Shown here one piece after another: positions 9,858 through 18,465 of a stretch of DNA of 64,000 bases. How positions within the stretch are numbered: position 1 is the stretch's first letter; every line of letters starts with the position of its first letter. Under the pieces are notes generated by a model. It made no database searches and was not told the DNA's origin. It was given only the letters and a program-made list of their open reading frames with translations. A program made the translations under genes and the position numbers. Origin of the DNA: Streptomyces spororaveus (lineage in GTDB: Bacteria; Actinomycetota; Actinomycetes; Streptomycetales; Streptomycetaceae); NCBI RefSeq assembly GCF_016755875.1, contig NZ_BNED01000005.1:5532001-5596000 (forward strand), written 5' to 3'.

Positions 9858-10058
9858 TCAGTCCTCGCGCCGGCCCCGGTTCCCGGGCCGGCGGGCCACC
9901 CAGGCGCGCACGGTATCGGCGTACCAGTAGGGTTTGCCGCCCTCCACATGGTCCGGCGCGGGCAGCAACCCGTGCTTGCGGTAGGACCGCACGGTGTCCG
10001 GTTGGACCCGGATGTGGGCGGCGATCTCCTTGTACGACCACAGCTGTCGGTCGCTCAT
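9858..10058 (-). CDS. small helix-turn-helix DNA-binding protein (AlpA/MerR-like)
   Basis: A 66-residue protein made of one winged HTH domain of the excisionase/MerR-like type: LWSYKEIAAHIRVQPDTVRSYRKHGLLPAPDHVEGGKPYWYADTVRAW (split here by eye into HTH residues about 8-30 and wing about 35-48). The start is ATG 10058 with GGAGG nine bases upstream; the longer frame to 10226 has no homologous N-terminus. Proteins like this are common in Streptomyces as stand-alone regulators or as excisionase-like factors. No integrase is adjacent. Four copies of a TCACAGG heptamer lie upstream (10171-10267) and may include its own operator. Function beyond DNA binding is not known. Confidence 0.8.
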   Translation of the reverse strand: MSDRQLWSYKEIAAHIRVQPDTVRSYRKHGLLPAPDHVEGGKPYWYADTVRAWVARRPGNRGRRED

Positions 10059-10170
10059 GCTGGACACCTCCTCGTCCACGCCGCGGGGGCCGGCCGGGAG
10101 GCCGTCGGGGGAGCCGGCGCGTGGACACTGACGATCACTCGGGTTGTGCCCGGGGAACGACGCGGAGTGA

Positions 10171-10201
10171 TCACAGGGGAGGGGCTGTCGACCTCCTGTG
10201 A
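10171..10201. promoter_or_regulatory. TCACAGG inverted repeat upstream of the small HTH gene
   Basis: TCACAGG (10171-10177) and CCTGTGA (10195-10201) face each other over 17 nt. A second inverted pair, GATCACTC (10133-10140) and GAGTGATC (10165-10172), overlaps its left arm. Both lie upstream of the minus-strand HTH gene, so they are operator candidates. Confidence 0.45.
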
Positions 10202-10242
10202 CGGAAGACCCGCGTAATGCGGACATGAGTGACAGAAGGGTG

Positions 10243-10270
10243 ATCCCTGTGACAAGAGAGTCACAGGGAT
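10243..10270 (-). terminator. terminator after the inositol dehydrogenase gene
   Basis: ATCCCTGTGAC (10243-10253) and GTCACAGGGAT (10260-10270) form a perfect 11-bp stem with a 6-nt loop, 22 bp past the stop of the minus-strand Gfo/Idh gene. It contains the same TCACAGG/CCTGTGA heptamers as the repeat at 10171-10201. Confidence 0.78.
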
Positions 10271-10292
10271 ACGTGGGGGAACCGGCGTTCCG

Positions 10293-11303
10293 TCAGCGGT
10301 ACAGGGCCGGGCGTTCCGTCAGCTCCACCGCGGTCCGTACGCCGCCGCGTGCCGCCGCGAGGCCCGCCTCGGAGACGGCGGCCGCCGCGTAGCCGTCCCA
10401 CGCGTCGGGCCCCGCCACCCGGCCGCGCCGTGCCGCGGCCACCCAGCTCCGCAGCTGGCGGTCGTAGGCATCGGCGAAGCGCACCGTGAAGTCCTGGTCG
10501 ATCGCGCCGCCCCACCGGCCCGCCGACTGCACCACCATCGCGTGCCCGTCACCGATCCGGGCACTGCCCGCCTCACCCACCGCCTCGCACTGCACCTGGT
10601 AGCCGAAACCGCAGTTGACGAAGATCTCCACGTCGACGACGGCCCCGCCGGAGGTTTCCAGCAGCACCAGCCGGGGATCGCTCAGCCCCTCCGGGGCGGC
10701 CGCCGAGGGCCGGGGCGAGAGCACGGTGACCGCGGTGATCTCCTGCCCCAGCAGCCAGCGGGCCGCGTCCACCTCGTGCACCACCGAGTCGCTGATCAGC
10801 ATGTCGCTCGTGAAGAACGACGGCGAGGAGGCATTGCGGTGCCGGCAGTGCAGGAAGAGCGGACGCCCGATCCCGCCCGCGTCCAGCAGCTCCTTCAGCC
10901 GTGTGTACTCGGCGTCGTACCGCCGCATGAACCCCACCTGCACCAGGCGCCGCCCCAGCCGCTGTTCGGCCTCCATGACGCGCAGCGCCCCCGCCGGGTC
11001 CGGGGTCAGCGGCTTCTCGCACAGCACCGGCAGCTCCCGCTCCAGGGCGTGCAGGATCGCCTCCTCGTGCGCGGGTCCGGGCGAGGCGATCAGCACGGCC
11101 TGGACACCGGGCGCGGCTATGGCGGCCGCCGGGTCCGTGTGCGCCGTCGCCCCGTCCAGGGTGCCCGCGACCTCCTTGACCCGGTCCCCGTCCGGGTCGG
11201 CCACGGCCACCACACGGGCCCCGCCCACCGTCCGCCCGATCCGGCGGACGTGGTCGGCGCCCATCTTCCCGGTGCCGATGACGGCGATGCCGAGCGTGCT
11301 CAT
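10293..11303 (-). CDS. iolG: Gfo/Idh/MocA oxidoreductase, probable inositol 2-dehydrogenase
   Basis: NAD(P)-dependent sugar or cyclitol dehydrogenase of 336 residues. The Rossmann motif is at the very start ([14 protein letters not shown]). The family EKP motif is present ([12 protein letters not shown], with the catalytic Lys), and [15 protein letters not shown] carries the conserved Asp and His of the inositol dehydrogenase group. The start is ATG 11303 with AGGAG upstream. It lies 26 bp downstream of the iolE-like gene in the same orientation and beside iolC-iolB-iolD-mmsA. This supports oxidation of myo-inositol (or scyllo-inositol) to the 2-keto product as its role. Substrate specificity within this family cannot be fixed by sequence reading alone. 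Confidence 0.85.
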   Translation of the reverse strand: MSTLGIAVIGTGKMGADHVRRIGRTVGGARVVAVADPDGDRVKEVAGTLDGATAHTDPAAAIAAPGVQAVLIASPGPAHEEAILHALERELPVLCEKPLTPDPAGALRVMEAEQRLGRRLVQVGFMRRYDAEYTRLKELLDAGGIGRPLFLHCRHRNASSPSFFTSDMLISDSVVHEVDAARWLLGQEITAVTVLSPRPSAAAPEGLSDPRLVLLETSGGAVVDVEIFVNCGFGYQVQCEAVGEAGSARIGDGHAMVVQSAGRWGGAIDQDFTVRFADAYDRQLRSWVAAARRGRVAGPDAWDGYAAAAVSEAGLAAARGGVRTAVELTERPALYR

Positions 11304-11329
11304 CTCGTACTCCTCTTCCTTCCGAAGGG

Positions 11330-12244
11330 TCAGCGGGCGCCGCAGGACCGGAGGTAGGCGCGGGTGCGCCGGGCGATCGGCAGCGGACGGTCGGGCGAAC
11401 AGGGGTACATGTCCTGCTCCACGATGGCGAAGAGGTCCACGTCCAGGCGCTGGGCCGCCGCGAGCACCGGTTCCAGCGCGGGCACCCCCGAGGGCGGTTC
11501 GCACATCACCCCGCGGCCCACGGCCGGCCCGAAGGGCAGCTCCTCGGCGAGGACTTCGGCGAGGATCCGCGGATCCACCTGCTTGAGATGGAGGTAGCCG
11601 ATCCGCTCCCCGAAGGTCTCCACGGCCCGCACGCTGTCCCCGCCGCAGTACGCGTAGTGCCCCGTGTCCAGGCAGAGGGAGACGAGCCCGGGGTCGGTGG
11701 CGTCCAGGAAGCGGGCCACGTTCGCGGGGGTGTCGATGTGGGTGTCGGCGTGCGGGTGGACGACGATCCGCAGCCCGTACCGGTCCTGGACCTCCCGGCC
11801 GAGGCGCTCGGTCTGCGAGGTCAGTTCACGCCATTGGCCCGGGGTCAGGGTGCGGTCCTCCAGCACGTCCCCGGTCTTGTCGTCCCGCCAGAAGGAGGGG
11901 ATGACCACGAGATGGGCCGCGCCCATGGCCCGGGTGAGCGCCGCGATCCGCGACACGTGCTCCCAGGTGTCCTCCCACACGGACGGCCCGTGATGGAGTC
12001 CGGTGAAGACGGTGCCGGCCGAGACGCGCAGCCCGCGCTTGGCCGTTTCCTCGGCGAGGCGGCCGGGATCGGTGGGCAGATAGCCGTAGGGGCCGAGTTC
12101 GATCCACTCGTACCCGGCGTCGGCGACCTCGTCGAGGAAGCGTTCCCACGGGGTCTGCCGGGGATCGTCGGGAAACCAGACACCCCAGGAGTCCGGAGCC
12201 GAACCGATGCGGATACGGGTCAACGCGGGCGGGGAGGACGTCAT
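11330..12244 (-). CDS. iolE: IolE-like sugar isomerase/inosose dehydratase (TIM barrel)
   Basis: AP-endonuclease-2-type TIM barrel of 304 residues. The N-terminus [16 protein letters not shown] is the hallmark of the IolE/IolH group (inosose dehydratase, 2-keto-myo-inositol to the diketone). Metal-binding positions are visible as [36 protein letters not shown] and HLKQVDP. The start is ATG 12244 with AAGGTGG upstream. It is divergent from iolC with only 41 bp between start codons. An IolH or IolI function is the main alternative. Confidence 0.82.
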   Translation of the reverse strand: MTSSPPALTRIRIGSAPDSWGVWFPDDPRQTPWERFLDEVADAGYEWIELGPYGYLPTDPGRLAEETAKRGLRVSAGTVFTGLHHGPSVWEDTWEHVSRIAALTRAMGAAHLVVIPSFWRDDKTGDVLEDRTLTPGQWRELTSQTERLGREVQDRYGLRIVVHPHADTHIDTPANVARFLDATDPGLVSLCLDTGHYAYCGGDSVRAVETFGERIGYLHLKQVDPRILAEVLAEELPFGPAVGRGVMCEPPSGVPALEPVLAAAQRLDVDLFAIVEQDMYPCSPDRPLPIARRTRAYLRSCGAR

Positions 12245-12249
12245 AACGG

Positions 12250-12263
12250 CCACCTTAGGGTGG
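12250..12263. promoter_or_regulatory. small palindrome in the 41-bp iolE/iolC divergent gap
   Basis: CCACC (12250-12254) and GGTGG (12259-12263) flank TTAG. The element lies in the whole 41-bp space between the iolE and iolC start codons and overlaps the iolE ribosome binding site. It may be an operator, or simply the two facing purine-rich Shine-Dalgarno regions. Confidence 0.35.
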
Positions 12264-12285
12264 AGGACCAACAGGAGGACTGACT

Positions 12286-13251
12286 GTGACCGGGACCGGC
12301 GATCCGTTCGCGTTCGACCTGATCACGATGGGCCGGATCGGGGTGGATCTCTACCCGTTGACGGCGGGCATACCACTGGCCGAGGCGGAGACGTTCGGCA
12401 AGTTCCTGGGCGGCTCCCCGACCAACGTGGCCGTCGCGGCGGCCCGCCTGGGGCGCCGGGTCGCGGTGATCACCCGTACCGGCGCAGACCCCTTCGGCGG
12501 GTATCTGCGCTCCGAACTGAGGGGGTTCGGGGTGGACGACCGGTGGGTCGCCGAGGTCCCCGGGCTCCCGACCCCCGTCACCTTCTGCGAGATCTTCCCG
12601 CCCGACCACTTCCCGCTGTACTTCTACCGGTCGCCCAAGGCCCCGGACCTGGAGATCGCGGTGGACGAGGTGGACCTGACGGCGGTACGGGCGGCCCGCG
12701 TCTTCTGGATGACGGGGACGGGCCTGAGCGAGGAGCCCTCCCGGGCGGCGACACTGGCGGCGCTGGAGGCCCGCGCCCGGACCGGGACGACGGTCTTCGA
12801 CCTGGACTGGCGGCCGATGCTGTGGCGGGAGAAGCCCGAACCGTACTACGAGCGGGCGCTGCGCTCGGCGACCGTGGCCGTGGGCAACGTGGAGGAGTGC
12901 GCGATCGCCACGGGCGAGTCCGATCCGCACGCGGCGGCGCGGGCGCTCCTCGCCGCGGGTGTGGAACTGGCGGTGGTGAAGCGCGGCCCGGAGGGCGTGC
13001 TGGCGGTCCACCGCGACGGCACGGTCGCGGAGGTCCCACCGGTACCGGTGGAGGTGCTCAACGGGCTGGGCGCGGGAGACGCGTTCGGTGGGGCGCTGTG
13101 CCACGGGCTGCTGGCGGGGTGGGAACTGGAACGGGTGATGCGGTACGCGAACGCGGCCGGGGCGATCGTCGCCTCGCGGCTGGCGTGCGCGGCCGCGATG
13201 CCGTTCGCGGACGAGGTGGAGGAGGTGGCAGGGCGTGCCGGTGGTGTCTGA
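12286..13251 (+). CDS. iolC: 5-dehydro-2-deoxygluconokinase
   Basis: PfkB-family sugar kinase of 321 residues that phosphorylates 2-deoxy-5-keto-gluconate in inositol breakdown. The N-terminal GRIGVDLYPL, FGKFLGGSPTNVAVAAARLG and the C-terminal anion hole/catalytic base motif NGLGAGDAFGGALCHG near 13059-13106 are diagnostic. The IolC identity rests on LYPL, the FYR segment and the iol neighbours. The start is GTG 12286, with AGGAGG upstream. It overlaps iolB by 17 bp, so translation is probably coupled. Confidence 0.93.
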   Translation: MTGTGDPFAFDLITMGRIGVDLYPLTAGIPLAEAETFGKFLGGSPTNVAVAAARLGRRVAVITRTGADPFGGYLRSELRGFGVDDRWVAEVPGLPTPVTFCEIFPPDHFPLYFYRSPKAPDLEIAVDEVDLTAVRAARVFWMTGTGLSEEPSRAATLAALEARARTGTTVFDLDWRPMLWREKPEPYYERALRSATVAVGNVEECAIATGESDPHAAARALLAAGVELAVVKRGPEGVLAVHRDGTVAEVPPVPVEVLNGLGAGDAFGGALCHGLLAGWELERVMRYANAAGAIVASRLACAAAMPFADEVEEVAGRAGGV

Positions 13252-14125
13252 GTGGCGCATGGAATGGACGAGGCTGATGGTCCTCGACCTGGCCCCGAGA
13301 GAGGTGTACGCGCATGCGTGCGGGGAGGCGGAGTGGATCGTGCTCCCGCTGTCGGGCGGATGCGAGGTCCGCTGCCCGAATCCGGCCCCGACGGCGTTTG
13401 GGGCGCGGGGCCCGGGGCAGAGCCCCGGGAACGGACCGGAGGTGTTCCAACTGCACGGACGGACCGGGGTGTTCGACGGACCCACCGACTTCGCGTACCT
13501 GCCCCGGGACGGCCACGCCGAAATCGAAGCGGCCGCCGGAGGGCGCTTCGCCCTCGCCGGAGCCCGCTGTGAGACGCGCCTCCCCGCCCGCTACGGCCCG
13601 GCCGGAGCCGTCCCCGTGGAGCTCCGCGGCGCCGGTCACTGCTCCCGCCAGGTCAACAACTTCGCCGCCGCCGACTCCTTCCCCGCCGACCGTCTCATCG
13701 CCGTCGAGGTGCTCACGCCCGGCGGGAACTGGTCCTCGTACCCGCCCCACAAACACGACGAGCACCACCCCGGCGAGGAGTCCCGCCTGGAGGAGATCTA
13801 CTACTTCGAGATCGCCCCGCACGGGGACACCCCCGGGCTCGGCTACCAGCGCGTCACCCCCTCCCCGGCCGGGAAGACCGACATCCTCACCGAGGTGCGC
13901 ACCGGGGACGCGGTGCTGATCCCCGACGGCTGGCACGGGCCGTCCATGGCCGCCCCCGGGCACGACATGTACTACCTGAACGTCATGGCCGGACCGGGCG
14001 GGACCCGCGAGTGGCTCATCCGCGACCACCCCGACCACGGCTGGATCCGCGGCACCTGGGACGGCCAGGACATCGACCCCCGGCTGCCCTACCCCACGTA
14101 CCCCCGAGCGGAGGACCACCGGTGA
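13235..14125 (+). CDS. iolB: 5-deoxy-glucuronate isomerase
   Basis: Bicupin isomerase of about 296 residues converting 5-deoxy-glucuronate to 2-deoxy-5-keto-gluconate. The metal site is clear in the second cupin: SSYPPHKHDEHHPGE, then EEIYYFEIAP, and IPDGWHGP near the C-terminus. The start is the GTG at 13235, inside the iolC end; GTGs at 13241 and 13244 are possible alternatives. An internal stretch (FGARGPGQSPGNGPEVFQ) looks like a lineage-specific insertion. It ends in a 4-bp GTGA overlap with iolD. Confidence 0.93.
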   Translation: MPVVSEWRMEWTRLMVLDLAPREVYAHACGEAEWIVLPLSGGCEVRCPNPAPTAFGARGPGQSPGNGPEVFQLHGRTGVFDGPTDFAYLPRDGHAEIEAAAGGRFALAGARCETRLPARYGPAGAVPVELRGAGHCSRQVNNFAAADSFPADRLIAVEVLTPGGNWSSYPPHKHDEHHPGEESRLEEIYYFEIAPHGDTPGLGYQRVTPSPAGKTDILTEVRTGDAVLIPDGWHGPSMAAPGHDMYYLNVMAGPGGTREWLIRDHPDHGWIRGTWDGQDIDPRLPYPTYPRAEDHR

Positions 14126-15996
14126 GGCTCACCGTCGCGCAGGCGCTCGTCCGCTTCCTGTCCTCCCAGTACACCGAGCGCGACGGGCACCGGCACCGGC
14201 TGATCGCCGCCACCTGGGGGATCTTCGGGCACGGGAACGTGGCCGGCATCGGCCAGGCCCTCCTGGAGTCCGGCCCCGAGGCCATGCCGTTCCTCCAGGG
14301 CCGCAACGAGCAGGCCATGGTGCACGCCGCCGTCGGATACGCCCGCCAGTGCGGCCGCCTCTCCGCGCACGCCGTCACCACCTCCATCGGGCCCGGCGCC
14401 ACCAACCTCGTCACCGGCGCCGCCCTCGCCACGGTCAACCGGATCCCGGTCCTGCTGCTGCCCGGGGACACCTTCGCCACGCGGCCCGCCGACCCCGTGC
14501 TCCAGCAGCTGGAGGTGCCGTACGCCGGAGACCTCTCCGTCAACGACACCCTGCGCCCCGTCTCCCGCCACTTCGACCGGATCACCCGCCCCGAGGCCCT
14601 GATCCCGGCCGCCCTCCAGGCCGTACGGGTGCTCACGGACCCGGTGCAGACCGGGGCCGTCACCCTCGCGCTGCCGCAGGACGTGCAGGCGCAGGCGTAC
14701 GACTGGCCCGAGGAGTTCTTCGCCGAGCGCGTGTGGGGCGTGCGCCGGCCCCGGCCGGACCGGCACGAGCTGGCCCGCGCCGCCGAGGCCGTACGGGGCT
14801 CCGCGCGCCCGCTGATCATCGCCGGCGGCGGGATCCGGCACAGCGAGGCCCGCGCGGCCCTGGCCGCCTTCGCCGAGGCCACGGGGATCCCGGTCGCCGT
14901 CACCCAGGCGGGCAAGGGCGTCCTGCCGTACGGGCACCCCGAGGACGTCGGCGGGATCGGCCACACCGGGACCTCCACCGCCGCCGCGCTCGCCCGGGAG
15001 GCCGACCTCGTCATCGCCGCCGGAACCCGGCTGACCGACTTCACCACCGCCTCCGCGACCCTCTTCCAGAATCCGGCCGTCCGCTTCGTCGGCCTCAACC
15101 TGGACCCGTACGACGCCCACAAACTCGCCGCCCTGCCCCTGGTCGCCGACGCCCGCGAGGGGCTCGACGAGCTCCGGGTCGCGGTCGCGGGCCACCGTAC
15201 GGACCCGGCGTACGGGGCCGCGTACGCGGCGGAGCGGGGGCGCTGGGAGAGCCGCGTCGAGCGGGCCTACGCCGTCCCGGAGGGGCAGGAGGACACCGCG
15301 CCCACCCAGGCCCAGGTGCTCGGGCTGCTCGACTCCCTGGTCGACGGCACCGACATCCTGATCAACGCGGCCGGATCCCTCCCCGGAGACCTGCACAAGC
15401 TGTGGCGGGCCCGGTCCCAGGACCAGTACCACGTCGAGTACGGGTACTCCTGCATGGGCTACGAGATCCCCGCGGCCATCGGGGTGGCGCTGGCCGCCCC
15501 CGGCCGGCCCGTGTGGGCGCTGGTCGGCGACGGGACGTACCTGATGAATCCGACGGAGATCGTCACGGCCGTCCAGGAGGGGATCCCGATCAAGGTGGTG
15601 ATCCTCGACAACCACGGCTACGCCTCCATCGGCGGCCTGTCGGGAGCGGTGGGCGGCGAGGGCTTCGGCACCGCGTACCGGTTCCGGGCGGCCGGCTCCG
15701 GCTACACGGGGGACCCCCTTCCGGTGGACCTCGCGGCCAACGCCGCCTCCCTCGGAATGGCCGTGATCCGCGCCCGCACCACGCGTGACCTGCGCGAAGC
15801 CCTCGCCGAGGCCCGCACCGCGACCCGCCCCACATGTGTCTACGTACAGACCCGAACGCCCGACACTGTGTCGGGCCCACCCCCGGCACAGGCGTGGTGG
15901 GATGTTCCTGTGGCCGAGACCGCGACCCGCAAGGCCGCCGCCACGGCCCGTGAAGAGTACGACCGGCAAGCCGCTCAGCGACGTCGCCATCTGTGA
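14122..15996 (+). CDS. iolD: 3D-(3,5/4)-trihydroxycyclohexane-1,2-dione hydrolase
   Basis: Thiamine-diphosphate enzyme of 624 residues that opens the inositol ring. Domains in order: N-terminal Pyr domain (IFGHGNVAGIGQAL, then EQAMVHAAVGYARQ), central Rossmann-like domain (LIIAGGGIRHSEARAAL), and PP domain with the ThDP motif GDGTYLMN near 15529-15552 and DNHGYASIGGLSG. The start is GTG 14122, four bases overlapping the iolB stop; the upstream open frame to 14011 is inside iolB. It is the third gene of iolC-iolB-iolD-mmsA. Confidence 0.95.
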   Translation: MRLTVAQALVRFLSSQYTERDGHRHRLIAATWGIFGHGNVAGIGQALLESGPEAMPFLQGRNEQAMVHAAVGYARQCGRLSAHAVTTSIGPGATNLVTGAALATVNRIPVLLLPGDTFATRPADPVLQQLEVPYAGDLSVNDTLRPVSRHFDRITRPEALIPAALQAVRVLTDPVQTGAVTLALPQDVQAQAYDWPEEFFAERVWGVRRPRPDRHELARAAEAVRGSARPLIIAGGGIRHSEARAALAAFAEATGIPVAVTQAGKGVLPYGHPEDVGGIGHTGTSTAAALAREADLVIAAGTRLTDFTTASATLFQNPAVRFVGLNLDPYDAHKLAALPLVADAREGLDELRVAVAGHRTDPAYGAAYAAERGRWESRVERAYAVPEGQEDTAPTQAQVLGLLDSLVDGTDILINAAGSLPGDLHKLWRARSQDQYHVEYGYSCMGYEIPAAIGVALAAPGRPVWALVGDGTYLMNPTEIVTAVQEGIPIKVVILDNHGYASIGGLSGAVGGEGFGTAYRFRAAGSGYTGDPLPVDLAANAASLGMAVIRARTTRDLREALAEARTATRPTCVYVQTRTPDTVSGPPPAQAWWDVPVAETATRKAAATAREEYDRQAAQRRRHL

Positions 15997-16008
15997 AGGA
16001 GCAAGGCA

Positions 16009-17508
<1,500 letters not shown>

Positions 17509-17532
17509 CCCACCCCGCCCCCAGCAGCCAGC

Positions 17533-17564
17533 AACCCCCGGCCACCCCTCACCGGCCGGGGGTT
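17533..17564 (+). terminator. terminator of the iolCBD-mmsA operon
   Basis: AACCCCCGGCC (17533-17543) and GGCCGGGGGTT (17554-17564) form a perfect 11-bp stem with a 10-nt loop, 24 bp after the mmsA stop. Confidence 0.9.
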
Positions 17565-17618
17565 CCCGCTGTCCCCGGCCACAGTTCCTCAAGCCTGCTG
17601 TCCCCGGCCGGGTGCCTG

Positions 17619-17801
17619 CTACTTCCGCTTCCAGAAGGTCATCAGCTCGGCAAGGGCCCGGATGATCTCGGGGCGTGTGCGCGGCGGGGCCTTGTAGAGC
17701 GCGATCGTCAGGCAGCTGATGAACATGAGCGCCAGCACCAGCAGGAACCACAGCAGCAGCATGCCGCCGTTCAATGCCAGCTCACCCATAACGGACCACA
17801 T
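17619..17801 (-). CDS. small single-pass membrane protein, unknown function
   Basis: A 60-residue protein I do not recognise. A short N-terminus is followed by one long hydrophobic helix (about residues 8-35, GGMLLLWFLLVLALMFISCL) and a charged tail ending ELMTFWKRK. The shape resembles small phage or type I toxin peptides, but also many orphan Streptomyces membrane proteins. ATG 17801 has GGGAGA seven bases upstream. The GGGAGA lies in the loop of a small ACGT/ACGT hairpin, so its access could be controlled. It is preceded by the hairpin-packed non-coding island at 17872-18174 and has no operon partner. Confidence 0.6.
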   Translation of the reverse strand: MWSVMGELALNGGMLLLWFLLVLALMFISCLTIALYKAPPRTRPEIIRALAELMTFWKRK

Positions 17802-17871
17802 GAACGTCTCCCGGGACGTCTCAGGTCGTCTTCGTGGGAGGAATGCCCGACTGTGTCAGAACAGCACGGAG

Positions 17872-18174
17872 CGACCTCAACGAAGACAGACGAATCTGTC
17901 GGAAGCACAGCGCCCGCACGACTGTGCTCCGCCCGTGGAGGGCGTACTCGTTGAGGTCGGAGACGGCAGGGTCCGACCTTGCAGCTTGCGTTACTACCAA
18001 TCACAACGTGGGCTGCGGGCTGGCACACGCACGCCTGGGGGCGTGCATGCGAAATGACGCATGTCGGGACTTGGGGCCGCGTTGCCCCATCGCCAGACGA
18101 TCCTCTGTGTGCCTCCGGTACCGCGCTCACGCGGAAACCGGCGGGAGTTGGACCCAGCATCACGCTGGACTCCC
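17872..18174. ncRNA. candidate structured RNA (or ssDNA-folding element): four-way junction plus serial hairpins
   Basis: Perfect stems follow one another with almost no spacers. P1 CGACCTCAACGA (17872-17883) pairs with 17948-17959 over 12 bp. P1 encloses P2 GACAGA/TCTGTC (17885-17890/17895-17900), P3 AGCACAG/CTGTGCT (17904-17910/17922-17928) and P4 CGCCC/GGGCG (17930-17934/17940-17944). Junction linkers are only 1, 3, 1 and 3 nt. Then come GCAGC+CGTT/AACG+GCTGC (17981-18016), GCACGCC/GGCGTGC (18029-18046), CATGCG/CGCATG (18046-18063), GGGGC/GCCCC (18073-18088), CCGCG/CGCGG (18121-18134), and GGGAGT+CCAGC/GCTGG+ACTCCC (18143-18174). Strand is undecided. On the minus strand it would be a 5' leader of the small membrane protein at 17619-17801. 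It is not a tRNA, and I cannot match it to a known RNA family. Confidence 0.5.
17955..17978. promoter_or_regulatory. alternative hairpin competing with the junction-closing stem
   Basis: GGTCGGA (17955-17961) pairs with TCCGACC (17972-17978) over a 10-nt loop. Five of its bases (17955-17959) are also the end of the P1 closing stem of the adjacent junction, so the two stems cannot form together. That is the layout of a conformational switch. Confidence 0.45.
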
Positions 18175-18324
18175 CTGGCGGGCCACACGCGAGAAACCGT
18201 AGTCGTCCGCGCACGCTGAGCACAACTCACCAGGCCACAGGCGAGGGAGGCGACAGGCCTTCGCTCCTGGGCGTGACGGCGCCGCGATCGTTTCCGGCGG
18301 CGCGGCTCAGCACGACATGGGTGA

Positions 18325-18351
18325 GCCCCCGCGCGGGTGAGGCGCGGGGGC
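18325..18351 (-). terminator. strong hairpin, probable terminator of the DUF916 gene
   Basis: GCCCCCGCGC (18325-18334) and GCGCGGGGGC (18342-18351) form a perfect 10-bp G/C stem with a 7-nt loop, 115 bp past the stop of the minus-strand DUF916 gene. There is no T tract. Confidence 0.6.
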
Positions 18352-18465
18352 GGTCCGACGGCCAGGGCACCCGGGAGCCCCCGGGCCGCAGTGCAGGCGT
18401 TGCATGAGGTGCCTACCCGCCCGTCGGTGAGGGCGAAGGAGGTCACCCGGGGGCATGCGCGCCGG

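Larger units (their letters stand above)
17802..18465. other. 664-bp intergenic region with no convincing gene
   Basis: Six-frame reading gives only Cys-, Arg- and Ser-rich open frames with no ribosome binding sites or family motifs. Base composition is visibly less G/C-rich than the flanking genes. The interval 17872-18174 is a run of hairpins (separate entry). The end nearest the DUF916 gene carries a strong terminator stem at 18325-18351. Confidence 0.7.

Noticed and set aside
10248..10265. CRP/FNR-like site TGTGA...TCACA in the terminator after the inositol dehydrogenase gene
   Set aside because: The spacer is 8 nt instead of the 6 nt consensus, and the element is fully explained as a terminator hairpin.
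17872..17959. Reading the four-way junction as a tRNA
   Set aside because: The acceptor-position stem is 12 bp, the loops do not fit D, anticodon or T arms, and TTC-type T-loop sequence and CCA are missing.
17771..18446. Open frames of 112-150 codons in the hairpin island, on both strands
   Set aside because: They are Cys-, Arg- and His-rich with no ribosome binding sites, overlap each other in all frames and match no family. They occur because stop codons are rare at this G/C content.
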